Below, in pieces: positions 8,103 through 16,027 of a stretch of DNA of 34,560 nucleotides. Under the pieces are notes generated by a model, which did not search any database, had not been told where the DNA came from, and saw only the letters and a program-made list of their open reading frames with translations. The DNA lies in assembly GCA_026707665.1 (NCBI GenBank), contig JAPOWK010000091.1, positions 1-34,560 of the forward strand, in the 5' to 3' direction. The position numbers and the translations under genes are program-made. The stretch is from Chloroflexota bacterium. Lineage in GTDB: Bacteria > Chloroflexota > Anaerolineae > Aggregatilineales > Phototrophicaceae. Numbering within the stretch: position 1 is the stretch's first letter; every line of letters begins with the position of its first letter.

Positions 8103-9623
8103 ATGAAAAGAGTCAAACTGCTCCTGCCCCTTGTATTGCTAGTCGCGGTCGTGATTGGCGTCAGCCTGTCAACCTCGGCGCAAATGTCGGAGCAAGTGCT
8201 TAAGTCAGCCCATGACGCGGAGTGGACGGGCTTGGATCCGCATGTCGCCAGCACCGTTTCGAGCTTCTATGTTCTGGCCAACGTTGTCGAATCGCTGACG
8301 ACCTTCAACGACAGTATCGAATTGACGCCGCTCCTGGCCACCGATTGGTCACAGTCGGACGATGGTTTGACCTGGACCTTTAATTTGCGCGACGGTGTTC
8401 AATTCTCCAACGGCGAAGCCATGACATCGGAACACGTTGTTTTCTCGATGAACCGCATTATCAATCCCGAAACGGGTTCCGGGCGCGTCGCTTCCGTTGG
8501 CGGACCCGACGCGGTTTGGGCGGCAGCCGACTCGCACACAGTGAGTGTGACAACGCCGGAGCCGAACGCGATTCTGCCGATTCTTCTGGCTGCCCGCTCC
8601 ACCTCCGTCGTCCATCCGGACAGCGTGGATGAAAATGGCGTCATCGTAGTACCGGTCGGCACCGGTCCCTTTACCGTCGAAGATCTCGATGGCACGATCA
8701 GCATGCGCCTGGTCAAGAATGAAGCATACTGGCAAGAAGGCTTGCCCCTGCTTGATGCCGTAGAAATCACCGTCATCCAGGAAGAAGCCGCGCGAGAAGC
8801 GGCTTTGCTCGGCGGCGAGGTGGACTTCATCACCAGCGTCGCGCCACAAGCCGTGCAGGCTCTGCAAGACAATCCCGATGTCAATATGCTGGTGTCGCCG
8901 GCGCTGGCTTACAAATACATCGGCTTGAACTTGACGCGCGAGCCCTTTGACGATGCCCGCGTTCGCCAAGCGATCGCTTACGCCATCAACCGCGACGATC
9001 TCTGCTCCGCCGGCGACTTCGGTTTGTGCACGCCACTCTACGGCGGTCCGATCGATACGGGCAGCCCCTGGCACTTCGATTACGCGCCCTACTCATACGA
9101 CCCGGACAAGGCGCGGGCACTGCTGGCGGAAGCTGGCTTGGCTGATGGCTTCGAGATGGAACTGATGCCAACCTCGACCTATCAAGATACGGTGCGCCAG
9201 GCGCAGGTCTTGCAGGCGCAATTGGCGGCGGTCGGCATCACCACCACCATCAACGCGCCGGAATGGGCTGAATGGCTGGAGCTGGAAGGCAATTACCGCT
9301 ATGACGGCTACATCTGCAGCTGGAATGGTCTGGTGGATGTCGAGCACTATTTCTACTTGCAGCATCGCACCGATGAGGTCTTCAACTTCACCGGCTACAG
9401 CGATCCCGACTTTGACGCCCTGGTCGAGCAGGGCCGGCAGGTTTCCGGCTTCGATGAGCGCTACGCCATTTACGAACAGGCGAACCGGATCCTGGTGGAT
9501 GCCGTGCCTTACGTCTACTTCTACAACCCGGCTTTCACGCGCGCGATGAGTCTCAGGGTACAAGGCTACGTCCTGCGCTCGGACAACCAAAATCTCTACA
9601 TGCACACCTATCTCGAAGGCTAA
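8103..9623 (+). CDS. family 5 ABC transporter substrate-binding protein (peptide/nickel/oligosaccharide type)
   Basis: Extracytoplasmic receptor of a Dpp/Opp-type importer, 506 aa. ATG 8103 is chosen over the longer frame (8001) because AAAGGGA lies upstream and a signal peptide follows: KR, a hydrophobic core (LLLPLVLLVAVVIGVSL), then a cut near TSAQ, about residue 28. No lipobox cysteine is present. SBP_bac_5 features include PLLATDWSQSDDGLTWTFNLRDGVQFSNGE, NRDDLCSAGD, PDKARALLAEAGLADGFEMEL and the C-terminal VPYVYFYNPAF. First gene of an operon with dppB, dppC and an S9 peptidase, which favours peptides as ligands. Family 5 also binds sugars, nickel and opines, so the substrate is inferred. 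Confidence 0.92.
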   Translation: MKRVKLLLPLVLLVAVVIGVSLSTSAQMSEQVLKSAHDAEWTGLDPHVASTVSSFYVLANVVESLTTFNDSIELTPLLATDWSQSDDGLTWTFNLRDGVQFSNGEAMTSEHVVFSMNRIINPETGSGRVASVGGPDAVWAAADSHTVSVTTPEPNAILPILLAARSTSVVHPDSVDENGVIVVPVGTGPFTVEDLDGTISMRLVKNEAYWQEGLPLLDAVEITVIQEEAAREAALLGGEVDFITSVAPQAVQALQDNPDVNMLVSPALAYKYIGLNLTREPFDDARVRQAIAYAINRDDLCSAGDFGLCTPLYGGPIDTGSPWHFDYAPYSYDPDKARALLAEAGLADGFEMELMPTSTYQDTVRQAQVLQAQLAAVGITTTINAPEWAEWLELEGNYRYDGYICSWNGLVDVEHYFYLQHRTDEVFNFTGYSDPDFDALVEQGRQVSGFDERYAIYEQANRILVDAVPYVYFYNPAFTRAMSLRVQGYVLRSDNQNLYMHTYLEG

Positions 9624-9632
9624 CTGCTTTGT

Positions 9633-9667
9633 GGGCGCGGATTGGGCATTACAGTTCGCGCCCCAAT
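9633..9667 (+). promoter_or_regulatory. hairpin pair after the peptide-binding-protein gene
   Basis: GGGCGCG (9633-9639) pairs with CGCGCCC (9657-9663). The overlapping ATTGGG (9641-9646) could instead pair with CCCAAT (9662-9667), so two exclusive folds are possible. It starts 10 nt after the stop codon and no T-run follows. The position matches the hairpins after the binding protein in the Liv operon; the function is inferred. Confidence 0.35.
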
Positions 9668-9719
9668 TCTCAAGTAAAACCAAGCTAGCCGTGCAAAAGA
9701 CATTCGCGATAAGAATGCT

Positions 9720-9762
9720 CCCCTTCCCTAGCTCGCTGGGGAAGGGGCTTGGGGGATGGGGT
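9720..9762. repeat. dispersed-type intergenic hairpin repeat
   Basis: CCCCTTCCC (9720-9728) pairs perfectly with GGGAAGGGG (9739-9747). The stem extends by three more pairs, one of them G-T, to a CTCG tetraloop, and is followed by CTTGGGGGATGGGG. From general knowledge, very similar CCCTTCCC...GGGAAGGGGCTTGGGGGATGGGG motifs recur between genes in several bacterial genomes; only one copy is in this window. It occupies the 228-bp gap between the binding-protein gene and dppB. Confidence 0.5.
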
Positions 9763-9851
9763 AAAAATGCGGCATTCCATATTTGCTTGACTTACTTGGA
9801 ACGACTTCTCCCCTCAGATGACGCTCGCCTGATGCATGAGGGACTCTCGAT

Positions 9852-10799
9852 TTGAATTATCAATACGTCATCCAGCGATTGCTTCTGGCATTGGTTGTCG
9901 TACTCGGCATAACCTTTGTCGTCTTCATGATTATGCAGATCGTGCCGGGCGACCCGGCGCGTGTCATTCTTGGTCCTTACGCCAGTGACGAAGCTGTCGC
10001 GGGATTGCGCGGTCGCCTCGGGCTTGACCGTCCCTTCTTCGAGCAATACTTCACCTGGCTTTCCAAAGCGGTGCGCGGTGATTTTGGCCAGAGCCTGCTC
10101 AATAGCCAGGATATCGCGCCGCAATTGCAGGGCCGGATCGGTCCCTCATTTGAGCTGGCTATGGTTTCGCTGGTGATCGGCTTGGTCATCGCCTTTCCCA
10201 TCGGCATCATTTCGGCGCTCAAGCCGGGCAGCGCCATCGACATCATCGCGACGATATTCAGTCAAATCGGCGTGTCTGTCCCCACCTTTTGGATGGGCAT
10301 CGTGCTCGTCATAGTCTTTTCATTAAACCTGAATTTGCTGCCACCCAGCGGTTATACGCCAATTGGCGAGGATGCAGGCGACTGGCTGGCGCATATCATA
10401 TTGCCCGCTTTCACCGCCGGTTTTGTCAGCGCATCAATCCAGACGCGCTTCATCCGCAGCGCCATGCTTGATGTGCTCAATGCCAACTACGTGCAGACGG
10501 CGCGCGCCAAGGGGCTGCCGGAACGGACAGTGATCACGCGCCACGCTTTGCGCAACGCCCTCATCAATATCGTCACCATCATTGGCTTGCAGATCACCGC
10601 TCTGTTCAGCGGCATCGTAATTGTCGAGGTGGTTTTTTCCTGGCCCGGGCTGGGGCGGCTGGCATTCAACGCCGTGGAGGAGCGTGATTATCCGCTCTTG
10701 CAAGGCGCGGTAATGGTTGTGGCGATCATGGTCACTCTGGTCAACTTATTTGTCGATCTTTTATATTTTCTTCTCGATCCGCGGATCGAATACGCATAG
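9852..10799 (+). CDS. dppB: peptide-type ABC transporter permease DppB
   Basis: Inner-membrane permease of a Dpp/Opp importer, 315 aa, normal length. The start is TTG at 9852: GAGGGA at 9838-9843 lies 8 nt upstream, the protein opens in typical fashion (NYQYVIQRLLLALVVVLGITFVVF), and the nearby ATG at 9832 closes after seven codons. Family marks are MQIVPGDPARVILG in the first periplasmic part, the EAA-type loop ARAKGLPERTVITRHALRNA, and GIVIVEVVFSWPGLGRLAFNA near the end. It sits second in the operon; dppC starts 6 nt after its stop. Confidence 0.93.
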   Translation: MNYQYVIQRLLLALVVVLGITFVVFMIMQIVPGDPARVILGPYASDEAVAGLRGRLGLDRPFFEQYFTWLSKAVRGDFGQSLLNSQDIAPQLQGRIGPSFELAMVSLVIGLVIAFPIGIISALKPGSAIDIIATIFSQIGVSVPTFWMGIVLVIVFSLNLNLLPPSGYTPIGEDAGDWLAHIILPAFTAGFVSASIQTRFIRSAMLDVLNANYVQTARAKGLPERTVITRHALRNALINIVTIIGLQITALFSGIVIVEVVFSWPGLGRLAFNAVEERDYPLLQGAVMVVAIMVTLVNLFVDLLYFLLDPRIEYA

Positions 10800-10805
10800 A
10801 CGAAA

Positions 10806-11720
10806 GTGCTGGCGGCGGTGTCTCTCTCCGACTCCCTGAGCAAACGTGTGGCATCCGCTGACCAGCCACTGGGACCAGCCAATACGCTTTGGCGCGATGC
10901 CTTTCGCCGCCTGTTGCGTCATCGGCTGGCGATGTTCGGCGCGCTCGTGCTGCTCGTCGTCGTGGCGATGGGCGTGTTTGGACCGGCGATTACGCCTTAC
11001 GACCCCAACGGCATGGACTTTTCCGATCGCTTCGCCAATCCGTCTCTTGAACACTGGATGGGCACGGACGACTTCGGGCGTGATATCTTTTCGCGCATCA
11101 TCGTTGGCGCGCGCGTTTCGCTGCAAGTCGGCTTTATCGCCGTCAGCGTGGCGACAGTCGTCGGCACCGGCCTTGGCTTGATGGCTGGCTACAGCACCCG
11201 CATCACGGACGAGGTCATCATGCGGGCGATGGACGTGCTCTATGCCTTTCCGGCGATCTTGCTGGCGATTGCCATTATGGCTGCGCTGGGCAAAGGCATT
11301 GGCAACGCCATGATCGCGATTGGCATTGTCTACATCCCCATTTTCGCCCGCATCGCCCGCGGCGCCGTGCTCGGCATACGCAATGAAGAGTTCATTATCG
11401 CGGCGAAGGCGATGGGCGCCGGTGATATCCGCATTCTCTTAACGCACGTCCTGCCCAACGTGCTTTCGCCGATCATCGTGGAAATTACTCTCAGCCTGGC
11501 ATTTGCGATCCTTGCCGAAGCGGCGCTGAGCTTCTTCGGCTTGGGCACGCAGCCGCCCGATCCGAGTTGGGGCCGGATGCTCTCCGAAGGCCGAGCCTTC
11601 TTCCGGCAATCGGGCTGGATGGGCGTTTTCCCGGGCTTGGCGATCTTCTTCACGGTGATGGGCTTCAATTTCCTCGGCGATGGGCTGAGAGATGCGCTTG
11701 ATCCCAAACTTCGGCGCTAG
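10806..11720 (+). CDS. dppC: peptide-type ABC transporter permease DppC
   Basis: Second membrane subunit, 304 aa. The start is taken as GTG 10806; the ribosome site is weak and a GTG at 10818 is an alternative. An OppC-type N-terminal segment (residues about 30-65) leads to HWMGTDDFGRDIFSRIIVGAR, a DppC/OppC signature. The EAA loop is AAKAMGAGDIRILLTHVLPN and the end is FNFLGDGLRDALDPKLR. No DppD or DppF ATPase gene follows, which is unusual because these normally complete the operon; they must be supplied from elsewhere. The last 29 nt overlap the next gene. Confidence 0.93.
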   Translation: MLAAVSLSDSLSKRVASADQPLGPANTLWRDAFRRLLRHRLAMFGALVLLVVVAMGVFGPAITPYDPNGMDFSDRFANPSLEHWMGTDDFGRDIFSRIIVGARVSLQVGFIAVSVATVVGTGLGLMAGYSTRITDEVIMRAMDVLYAFPAILLAIAIMAALGKGIGNAMIAIGIVYIPIFARIARGAVLGIRNEEFIIAAKAMGAGDIRILLTHVLPNVLSPIIVEITLSLAFAILAEAALSFFGLGTQPPDPSWGRMLSEGRAFFRQSGWMGVFPGLAIFFTVMGFNFLGDGLRDALDPKLRR

Positions 11721-13950
11721 CCTGGGTGAGTTGCCGGCGCCCCGCCTGCTGGCAACGGCGATACTCTCGGCGAGCGCGCTGCTGCTCGAGATCGCGCTGA
11801 CCCGTCTCTTCTCGCTCATTTTCTTCCCGCCCTATGTATTTCTGATTCTGTCGGTCGCGATTCTGGGTATCGGCATCGGCGCCGCCGCAACGGCGCTGCG
11901 TCCGGCAATGGCGCGGCGCATCGGGCTCTCGCTTGGCAGCCTGGCCGCGGCTCTGTGTGCAATTCTGCTGCTTCTCTTCGCCGTCTACGGCCGCCCAGTT
12001 GACATGCAGATCTTGCTCTTCGTCCTGCTCGCGCTCCCCTATGCCTGTTTCGGTTTGGTCATCTCTTTGCTGTTCAGCGAGTATGCGGCGGCGAGTCGAA
12101 TCCTGTATATGAGCGATCTGATGGGCGCCGGCTGTGGCGCTCTGTTGGCGATTCCGTTGTTGAACCGGTTTGGCGCTGTCAACGCGATCCTGCTGGCGGC
12201 AATCGGATTTACCTTTGCCGCTCTGTATTTCTCGGGTGGGCGAGATCGGATAGCCGCACTCATCTGCATCGGCATCGGCGGCGCTGCCTTTGTGGCCAAT
12301 GTCGGCGGTCCGTTTCTGACGATTGAACCTTCGAAGTTGGCGCCTGAAAAGCCGATTGCTGCGGCTTTGACCGAGGGTGCGCGAATCTTGCGGACGCGCT
12401 GGGACGCTTTCGCTCGTACGGATCTTGTCGACCCTGGCGCTGGGCGACCGCTGCGCATTTATGTCGATGGCGGCGCCGCGTCGGTCATGCCGACGGAAGC
12501 GGCGCGCAAAGACTTGTTAAGCGACATTGGATTCTTCCCCTTTGCCACCGAGCAGCCCGGACGTGTTTTCATCATCGGTCCCGGCGCCGGGCTGGATGTT
12601 TGGTTTGCGCTGCAGAGTGGCGCCAAGCAGATTTCCGCTGTCGAAGTCAATGCCGCCAGCACGGAGCTGGTCGAGGCTTGGAGCCTTTACAATGGCGCGC
12701 TCTACGACCGACCAGAGGTGACTGTCATCGCTGACGATGGCCGCAGCGCCCTTCGGCGATCAAGGGAGCAATACGACCTCATTTATCTGTCGCAAGTGGT
12801 GACGCTGGCGGCGGAACGCGGCGGTTACGCTCTATCTGAAAACACGATCTACACCGAAGACGCTTTTTCCGATTATCTGGATCATCTGGACGCCGACGGG
12901 CAGATCGCCCTGAAACTTTATGACGAGATCACCTTGACGCGGGCCGTCTCCACCGCGCTCGCGTCCTTGCGCCGCCGAGGATTGGACGACCAGCAGGCGC
13001 TGCGGCATTTGATGGCGTTCATCGATGGCAGGAGCAGCCCGCCGGCGCCGCTGTTGCTGATCGGCGCAAGCGCATTCAGCGAAGACGACTCGCTGGTGCT
13101 GGGCGCTATCGCTCGCGATGTGGGCTTTAAGCCCGCGCTGCTGCCGTATGTCTTGGTCCAGCCGCCGCTTGACGCGGTTGCCAGCGGCTCTCATTCGTTT
13201 GACCTGATCATCGCGGGCTCGGACGCGAACATCGCGCCAGCGACTGATAACCGACCCTACTTCTTCCAGTTTGAAAAGGGCATTCCGTCCAGCCTGGTAC
13301 CGACAGTTGCGCTGGCTGTGGCGGCAGTTGGCGTTGTGGCGCTGGCAATTTTGGCGCATTGTTGGCGCGGCGCGACGCTGGTCCAACGTGGCTATCCCTT
13401 GCTCTTCGGCATGTTGGGCATCGGTTTCATCACTCTGGAAATTTATGCTATCCAACAGACTCGGCTTTTCCTGGGCCATCCAACGATTGCGATCACGCTT
13501 GTGCTGGTCACGTTTCTGGTTGGCGGCGGTCTCGGCAGCGGCTTGAGTCAAGCCTTCTCGCATCCGCTCATTGAACGCCGACCACAACTGGCGGCTGCGG
13601 CGGTCGTGATCCTGTCCCTTCTTTGGAGTTGGCTCTGGTCCCTGCTCAGCGCTCATTTCATCGCCGAGACGCTAATGACGCGCGCGGTGATCGTTGCGCT
13701 CTCGCTGCTGCCTCTGGCGCTTTGCATGGGCGTCCCATTTCCTCAAGCGCTGAAGGCGATTGGCTCTCTGGACAAGCCTCAGGTGGCGCTCGCTTGGAGC
13801 ATCAATGGCTTGATGACCGTCGTTGGCTCCATTCTGGCGGTCGCGCTGTCGATCACGCTTGGGTTCAGCGCGGTGCTGTGGCTGGGCGCCAGCGCCTATC
13901 TGGTAGCGACGGCAATCTTGGCAATTGTGCATCGAGGGGGCGGAACATGA
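11692..13950 (+). CDS. polytopic membrane protein with spermidine-synthase-like domain
   Basis: 752 aa in three parts: about six or seven membrane segments (residues 18-205), a soluble Rossmann domain of spermidine-synthase type (about 255-430), and a second membrane block of about seven segments (about 535-748). The nucleotide-binding loop is GPGAG at 296-300, the ribose-binding acid is Glu318 (AVEVNAAS), and Asp348-Asp349 fit the adenine-side motif. Where aminopropyltransferases have an Asp-rich catalytic stretch, this protein reads YDLIYLSQVV, so polyamine synthesis is doubtful. ATDNRPYFFQF near residue 525 is common in membrane-fused members. Start ATG 11692 overlaps dppC by 29 nt; TTG 11731 is an alternative. 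It shares the peptide operon, but its job there is unknown. Confidence 0.8.
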   Translation: MRLIPNFGASLGELPAPRLLATAILSASALLLEIALTRLFSLIFFPPYVFLILSVAILGIGIGAAATALRPAMARRIGLSLGSLAAALCAILLLLFAVYGRPVDMQILLFVLLALPYACFGLVISLLFSEYAAASRILYMSDLMGAGCGALLAIPLLNRFGAVNAILLAAIGFTFAALYFSGGRDRIAALICIGIGGAAFVANVGGPFLTIEPSKLAPEKPIAAALTEGARILRTRWDAFARTDLVDPGAGRPLRIYVDGGAASVMPTEAARKDLLSDIGFFPFATEQPGRVFIIGPGAGLDVWFALQSGAKQISAVEVNAASTELVEAWSLYNGALYDRPEVTVIADDGRSALRRSREQYDLIYLSQVVTLAAERGGYALSENTIYTEDAFSDYLDHLDADGQIALKLYDEITLTRAVSTALASLRRRGLDDQQALRHLMAFIDGRSSPPAPLLLIGASAFSEDDSLVLGAIARDVGFKPALLPYVLVQPPLDAVASGSHSFDLIIAGSDANIAPATDNRPYFFQFEKGIPSSLVPTVALAVAAVGVVALAILAHCWRGATLVQRGYPLLFGMLGIGFITLEIYAIQQTRLFLGHPTIAITLVLVTFLVGGGLGSGLSQAFSHPLIERRPQLAAAAVVILSLLWSWLWSLLSAHFIAETLMTRAVIVALSLLPLALCMGVPFPQALKAIGSLDKPQVALAWSINGLMTVVGSILAVALSITLGFSAVLWLGASAYLVATAILAIVHRGGGT

Positions 13951-15758
13951 CCGTCGAATCGACACGGAAGGTCAGTGAAGCGATCGCGCTGATGGCGAAG
14001 GTAGGCCGCTGCTGGTCGCCCTCTTTTGCCCCAGATGGCAGCGAGCTTGCCTTCGTCAGCGATTTGACCGGAAACCCGCAAGTCTGGCGCACCCCGGCAG
14101 CGGGCGGTTTTCCGGCCGCCGTCACCGCCTTTGACGAGCAAGTATCGCGGGTGATCTGGTCGCCAGATGCTGATTGGCTCGCCGTTGAATCCGCGCCGGG
14201 CGGTGGCATGAATTCGCAGATCGACATCGTCCGCCCCGATGGCAGCGAACGCCGGCGCATGACCACGGGCGGCATCAGCAACAACTGGCTGGGCGGCTGG
14301 TCCAAGGACGGGCAAAGCGTCTTTTATTCTTCGAATGTGGATACCTTGGATTCGATGGCTTGCTTTCGAAGAACCATTGGGGCCGGCGCGGCCGAGAAGC
14401 TGACGAGCGACGGCGGCACCGCAACGGTCGAAGATATCAGCGCCGATGGCTCGAAACTTCTCATCAAGCGCGTCGCGTATCGTGGCGACAGCAACATTTT
14501 TCTGCTGGAAGCGCCCGCCTGGCGCGAGCGGCTGCTGACGGCGCACGAGCCGCCCGCCAGCTTCGAAAATGCGCGATTGTCTGACGACGAGCGTGCTGTA
14601 TTTGTCATTTCCAATCACGACGCGGATTTGACTTGCCTTTGCCGAAGGTCCCTGGAGAATGGCGCGCATTGGGAAACCTTCCGCGCGCGCGGCGATGCCG
14701 AGCTGGCTGAATTCGCGCTGAGCAGCGATGGCGAGCTGGCGGCGCTCGTTTGGAATATCGCCGGCCGGCACGAGTTGGAGCTTCTCGGTCTGGCCGATCG
14801 TGAGATCCGTCCTGTCGGTGAACTGCCGGGCGAGATCGTCGAGTCGCTGCGTTTCTCTCCGGACGGATCTACCTTGGTCATGTGCATTACCGGCGCGCGC
14901 ACCCCGCAGGATATCTGGCTTTTGGGCATCGATAGCGGCAGTTGCCAGCAACTGACGCGCAGCCCGCATGCCGGCGTGGACCTTGAGCAGTTGGTCGACG
15001 CCCGTTTGTTGGAATATCGCGCTCATGATGGCTTGGCGCTGACGGGATGGCATTATGCGCCGCGGTCTGGCAATGCGCCATATCCGACCGTTTTGAGCTT
15101 TCATGGCGGTCCGGAAGGGCAAGAGCAGCCGCGCTTCCGCTATGATTATCAGGCTCTGTTGGCGCAGGGAATCGCCATATTTGCGCCGAATGTTCGTGGC
15201 TCCTCAGGCTTTGGAAAGCGCTTTGTCAACTTGGACAATGGCGCGCTGCGTTTTGACGCGATACAAGATATCGACTCGACGGCGCAGTTTCTGATTGACA
15301 GCGGACTTGCCGAAGCGGGCCGGTTGGGCATCATGGGCGGTTCATACGGCGGTTATATGACGATGGCCGGCATGGCGGCTTTTCCAGACCTTTTCGCCGC
15401 CGGCGTCAACCTCTATGGCGTGGTCAATTTCAAGACCTTCTTCAAGCGCACCGAGCCCTGGATGGCGAGCATCTCCAAAATCGAATACGGGGATCCGGAT
15501 ACCGAGGGCGATCTGCTGGACGCCTTATCGCCCATACACAAACTGGCTCAGGTCAAGGCGCCGACGCTGGTGCTCCATGGCGCCAACGATACCAACGTGC
15601 CAGTCCAGGAAGCGGAACAAGTGGTCGCGGCTTTGCGCGAGCGAGAGCTGCCGGTGGAATACATCCTGTTTCCGGATGAGGGTCACGGATTCTACAACGA
15701 GCAGAATCGTGTCACCGCCGCCGCCGCCATCGTGTCCTGGTTCGCAAAGTATCTTTAG
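13947..15758 (+). CDS. S9 family peptidase (acylaminoacyl/prolyl-oligopeptidase type)
   Basis: Cytoplasmic serine peptidase, 603 aa. The frame is open far upstream (to 13623), but ATG 13947 is right: it overlaps the previous stop as ATGA and has GAGGGGG 6 nt before it. The N-terminal half (about 25-340) is a beta-propeller with repeated SFAPDGSELAFVSD-like blades; the C-terminal part (about 365-603) is an alpha/beta hydrolase. The triad is Ser466 (GGSYGGYM), Asp548 (HGANDTN) and His580 (DEGHGF). There is no signal peptide, so it acts inside. Being last in an operon with a peptide-type importer, it probably trims imported peptides; S9 members can also act on acylated peptides or esters. Confidence 0.93.
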   Translation: MTVESTRKVSEAIALMAKVGRCWSPSFAPDGSELAFVSDLTGNPQVWRTPAAGGFPAAVTAFDEQVSRVIWSPDADWLAVESAPGGGMNSQIDIVRPDGSERRRMTTGGISNNWLGGWSKDGQSVFYSSNVDTLDSMACFRRTIGAGAAEKLTSDGGTATVEDISADGSKLLIKRVAYRGDSNIFLLEAPAWRERLLTAHEPPASFENARLSDDERAVFVISNHDADLTCLCRRSLENGAHWETFRARGDAELAEFALSSDGELAALVWNIAGRHELELLGLADREIRPVGELPGEIVESLRFSPDGSTLVMCITGARTPQDIWLLGIDSGSCQQLTRSPHAGVDLEQLVDARLLEYRAHDGLALTGWHYAPRSGNAPYPTVLSFHGGPEGQEQPRFRYDYQALLAQGIAIFAPNVRGSSGFGKRFVNLDNGALRFDAIQDIDSTAQFLIDSGLAEAGRLGIMGGSYGGYMTMAGMAAFPDLFAAGVNLYGVVNFKTFFKRTEPWMASISKIEYGDPDTEGDLLDALSPIHKLAQVKAPTLVLHGANDTNVPVQEAEQVVAALRERELPVEYILFPDEGHGFYNEQNRVTAAAAIVSWFAKYL

Positions 15759-15840
15759 CGCTTGCGCTCGTAAAAGGATAGCCGCAAAGGGCGATAGCTA
15801 ATGATCAACGTGAGCCTATCGCCACATAGTACTACCATAA

Positions 15841-15911
15841 TGTAGGGGCGGCCCTGGGGTCGCCCGCCAGAGCGCAAAGGATGTAGGGGCGACCTATCAG
15901 GTCGCCCGATA
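15841..15911. repeat. two tandem copies of a GTAGGGGCG hairpin repeat
   Basis: Copy 1 at 15841-15868 and copy 2 at 15882-15911 both start TGTAGGGGCG and form hairpins. Copy 2 has GGGCGACC pairing perfectly with GGTCGCCC around TATCA; copy 1 has the same stem with a G-T pair. The copies start 41 bp apart. From general knowledge, GTAGGGGCGACC...GGTCGCCC units are scattered between genes in several bacterial phyla. They fill much of the 269-bp gap after the S9 peptidase; the rest shows only the promoter of the next gene. Confidence 0.6.
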
Positions 15912-15977
15912 GAACCCTTTTGAGTTTCGCCAGAACTAGGATAGTGGCAGCATTCAAATGCTCTTGCGCAGCAGATT

Positions 15978-15986
15978 TGCTATGAT
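15978..15986 (+). promoter_or_regulatory. extended -10 promoter for the isomerase/oxidoreductase pair
   Basis: TGC directly precedes TATGAT at 15981-15986, giving a TGnTATGAT extended -10 that can work without a good -35; none is seen. Start near 15993 would leave a 35-nt leader containing AAAGAGGA (16013-16020), well placed before ATG 16028. Confidence 0.5.
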
Positions 15987-16027
15987 TGATGAGCAACAGA
16001 CGCTCAAACATTAAAGAGGACTAAAGC

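Noticed and set aside
13623..13946. Upstream extension of the S9 peptidase frame
   Set aside because: It overlaps the membrane protein gene; the ATGA junction and GAGGGGG ribosome site at 13934-13940 support the start at 13947.
11692..13950. Annotation as spermidine synthase (speE)
   Set aside because: The SAM-type loop is present but the catalytic acidic stretch is not, and the domain lies between two multi-helix membrane blocks.
13896..15122. 408-codon open frame on the minus strand across the S9 peptidase gene
   Set aside because: It lies fully antisense to a gene with an intact catalytic triad, and its translation is low-complexity and Arg/Ala/Gln-rich with no recognisable motif.
15841..15911. 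CRISPR-like repeat pair
   Set aside because: Only two diverged copies, each a self-complementary hairpin, with a 13-bp gap and no cas gene.
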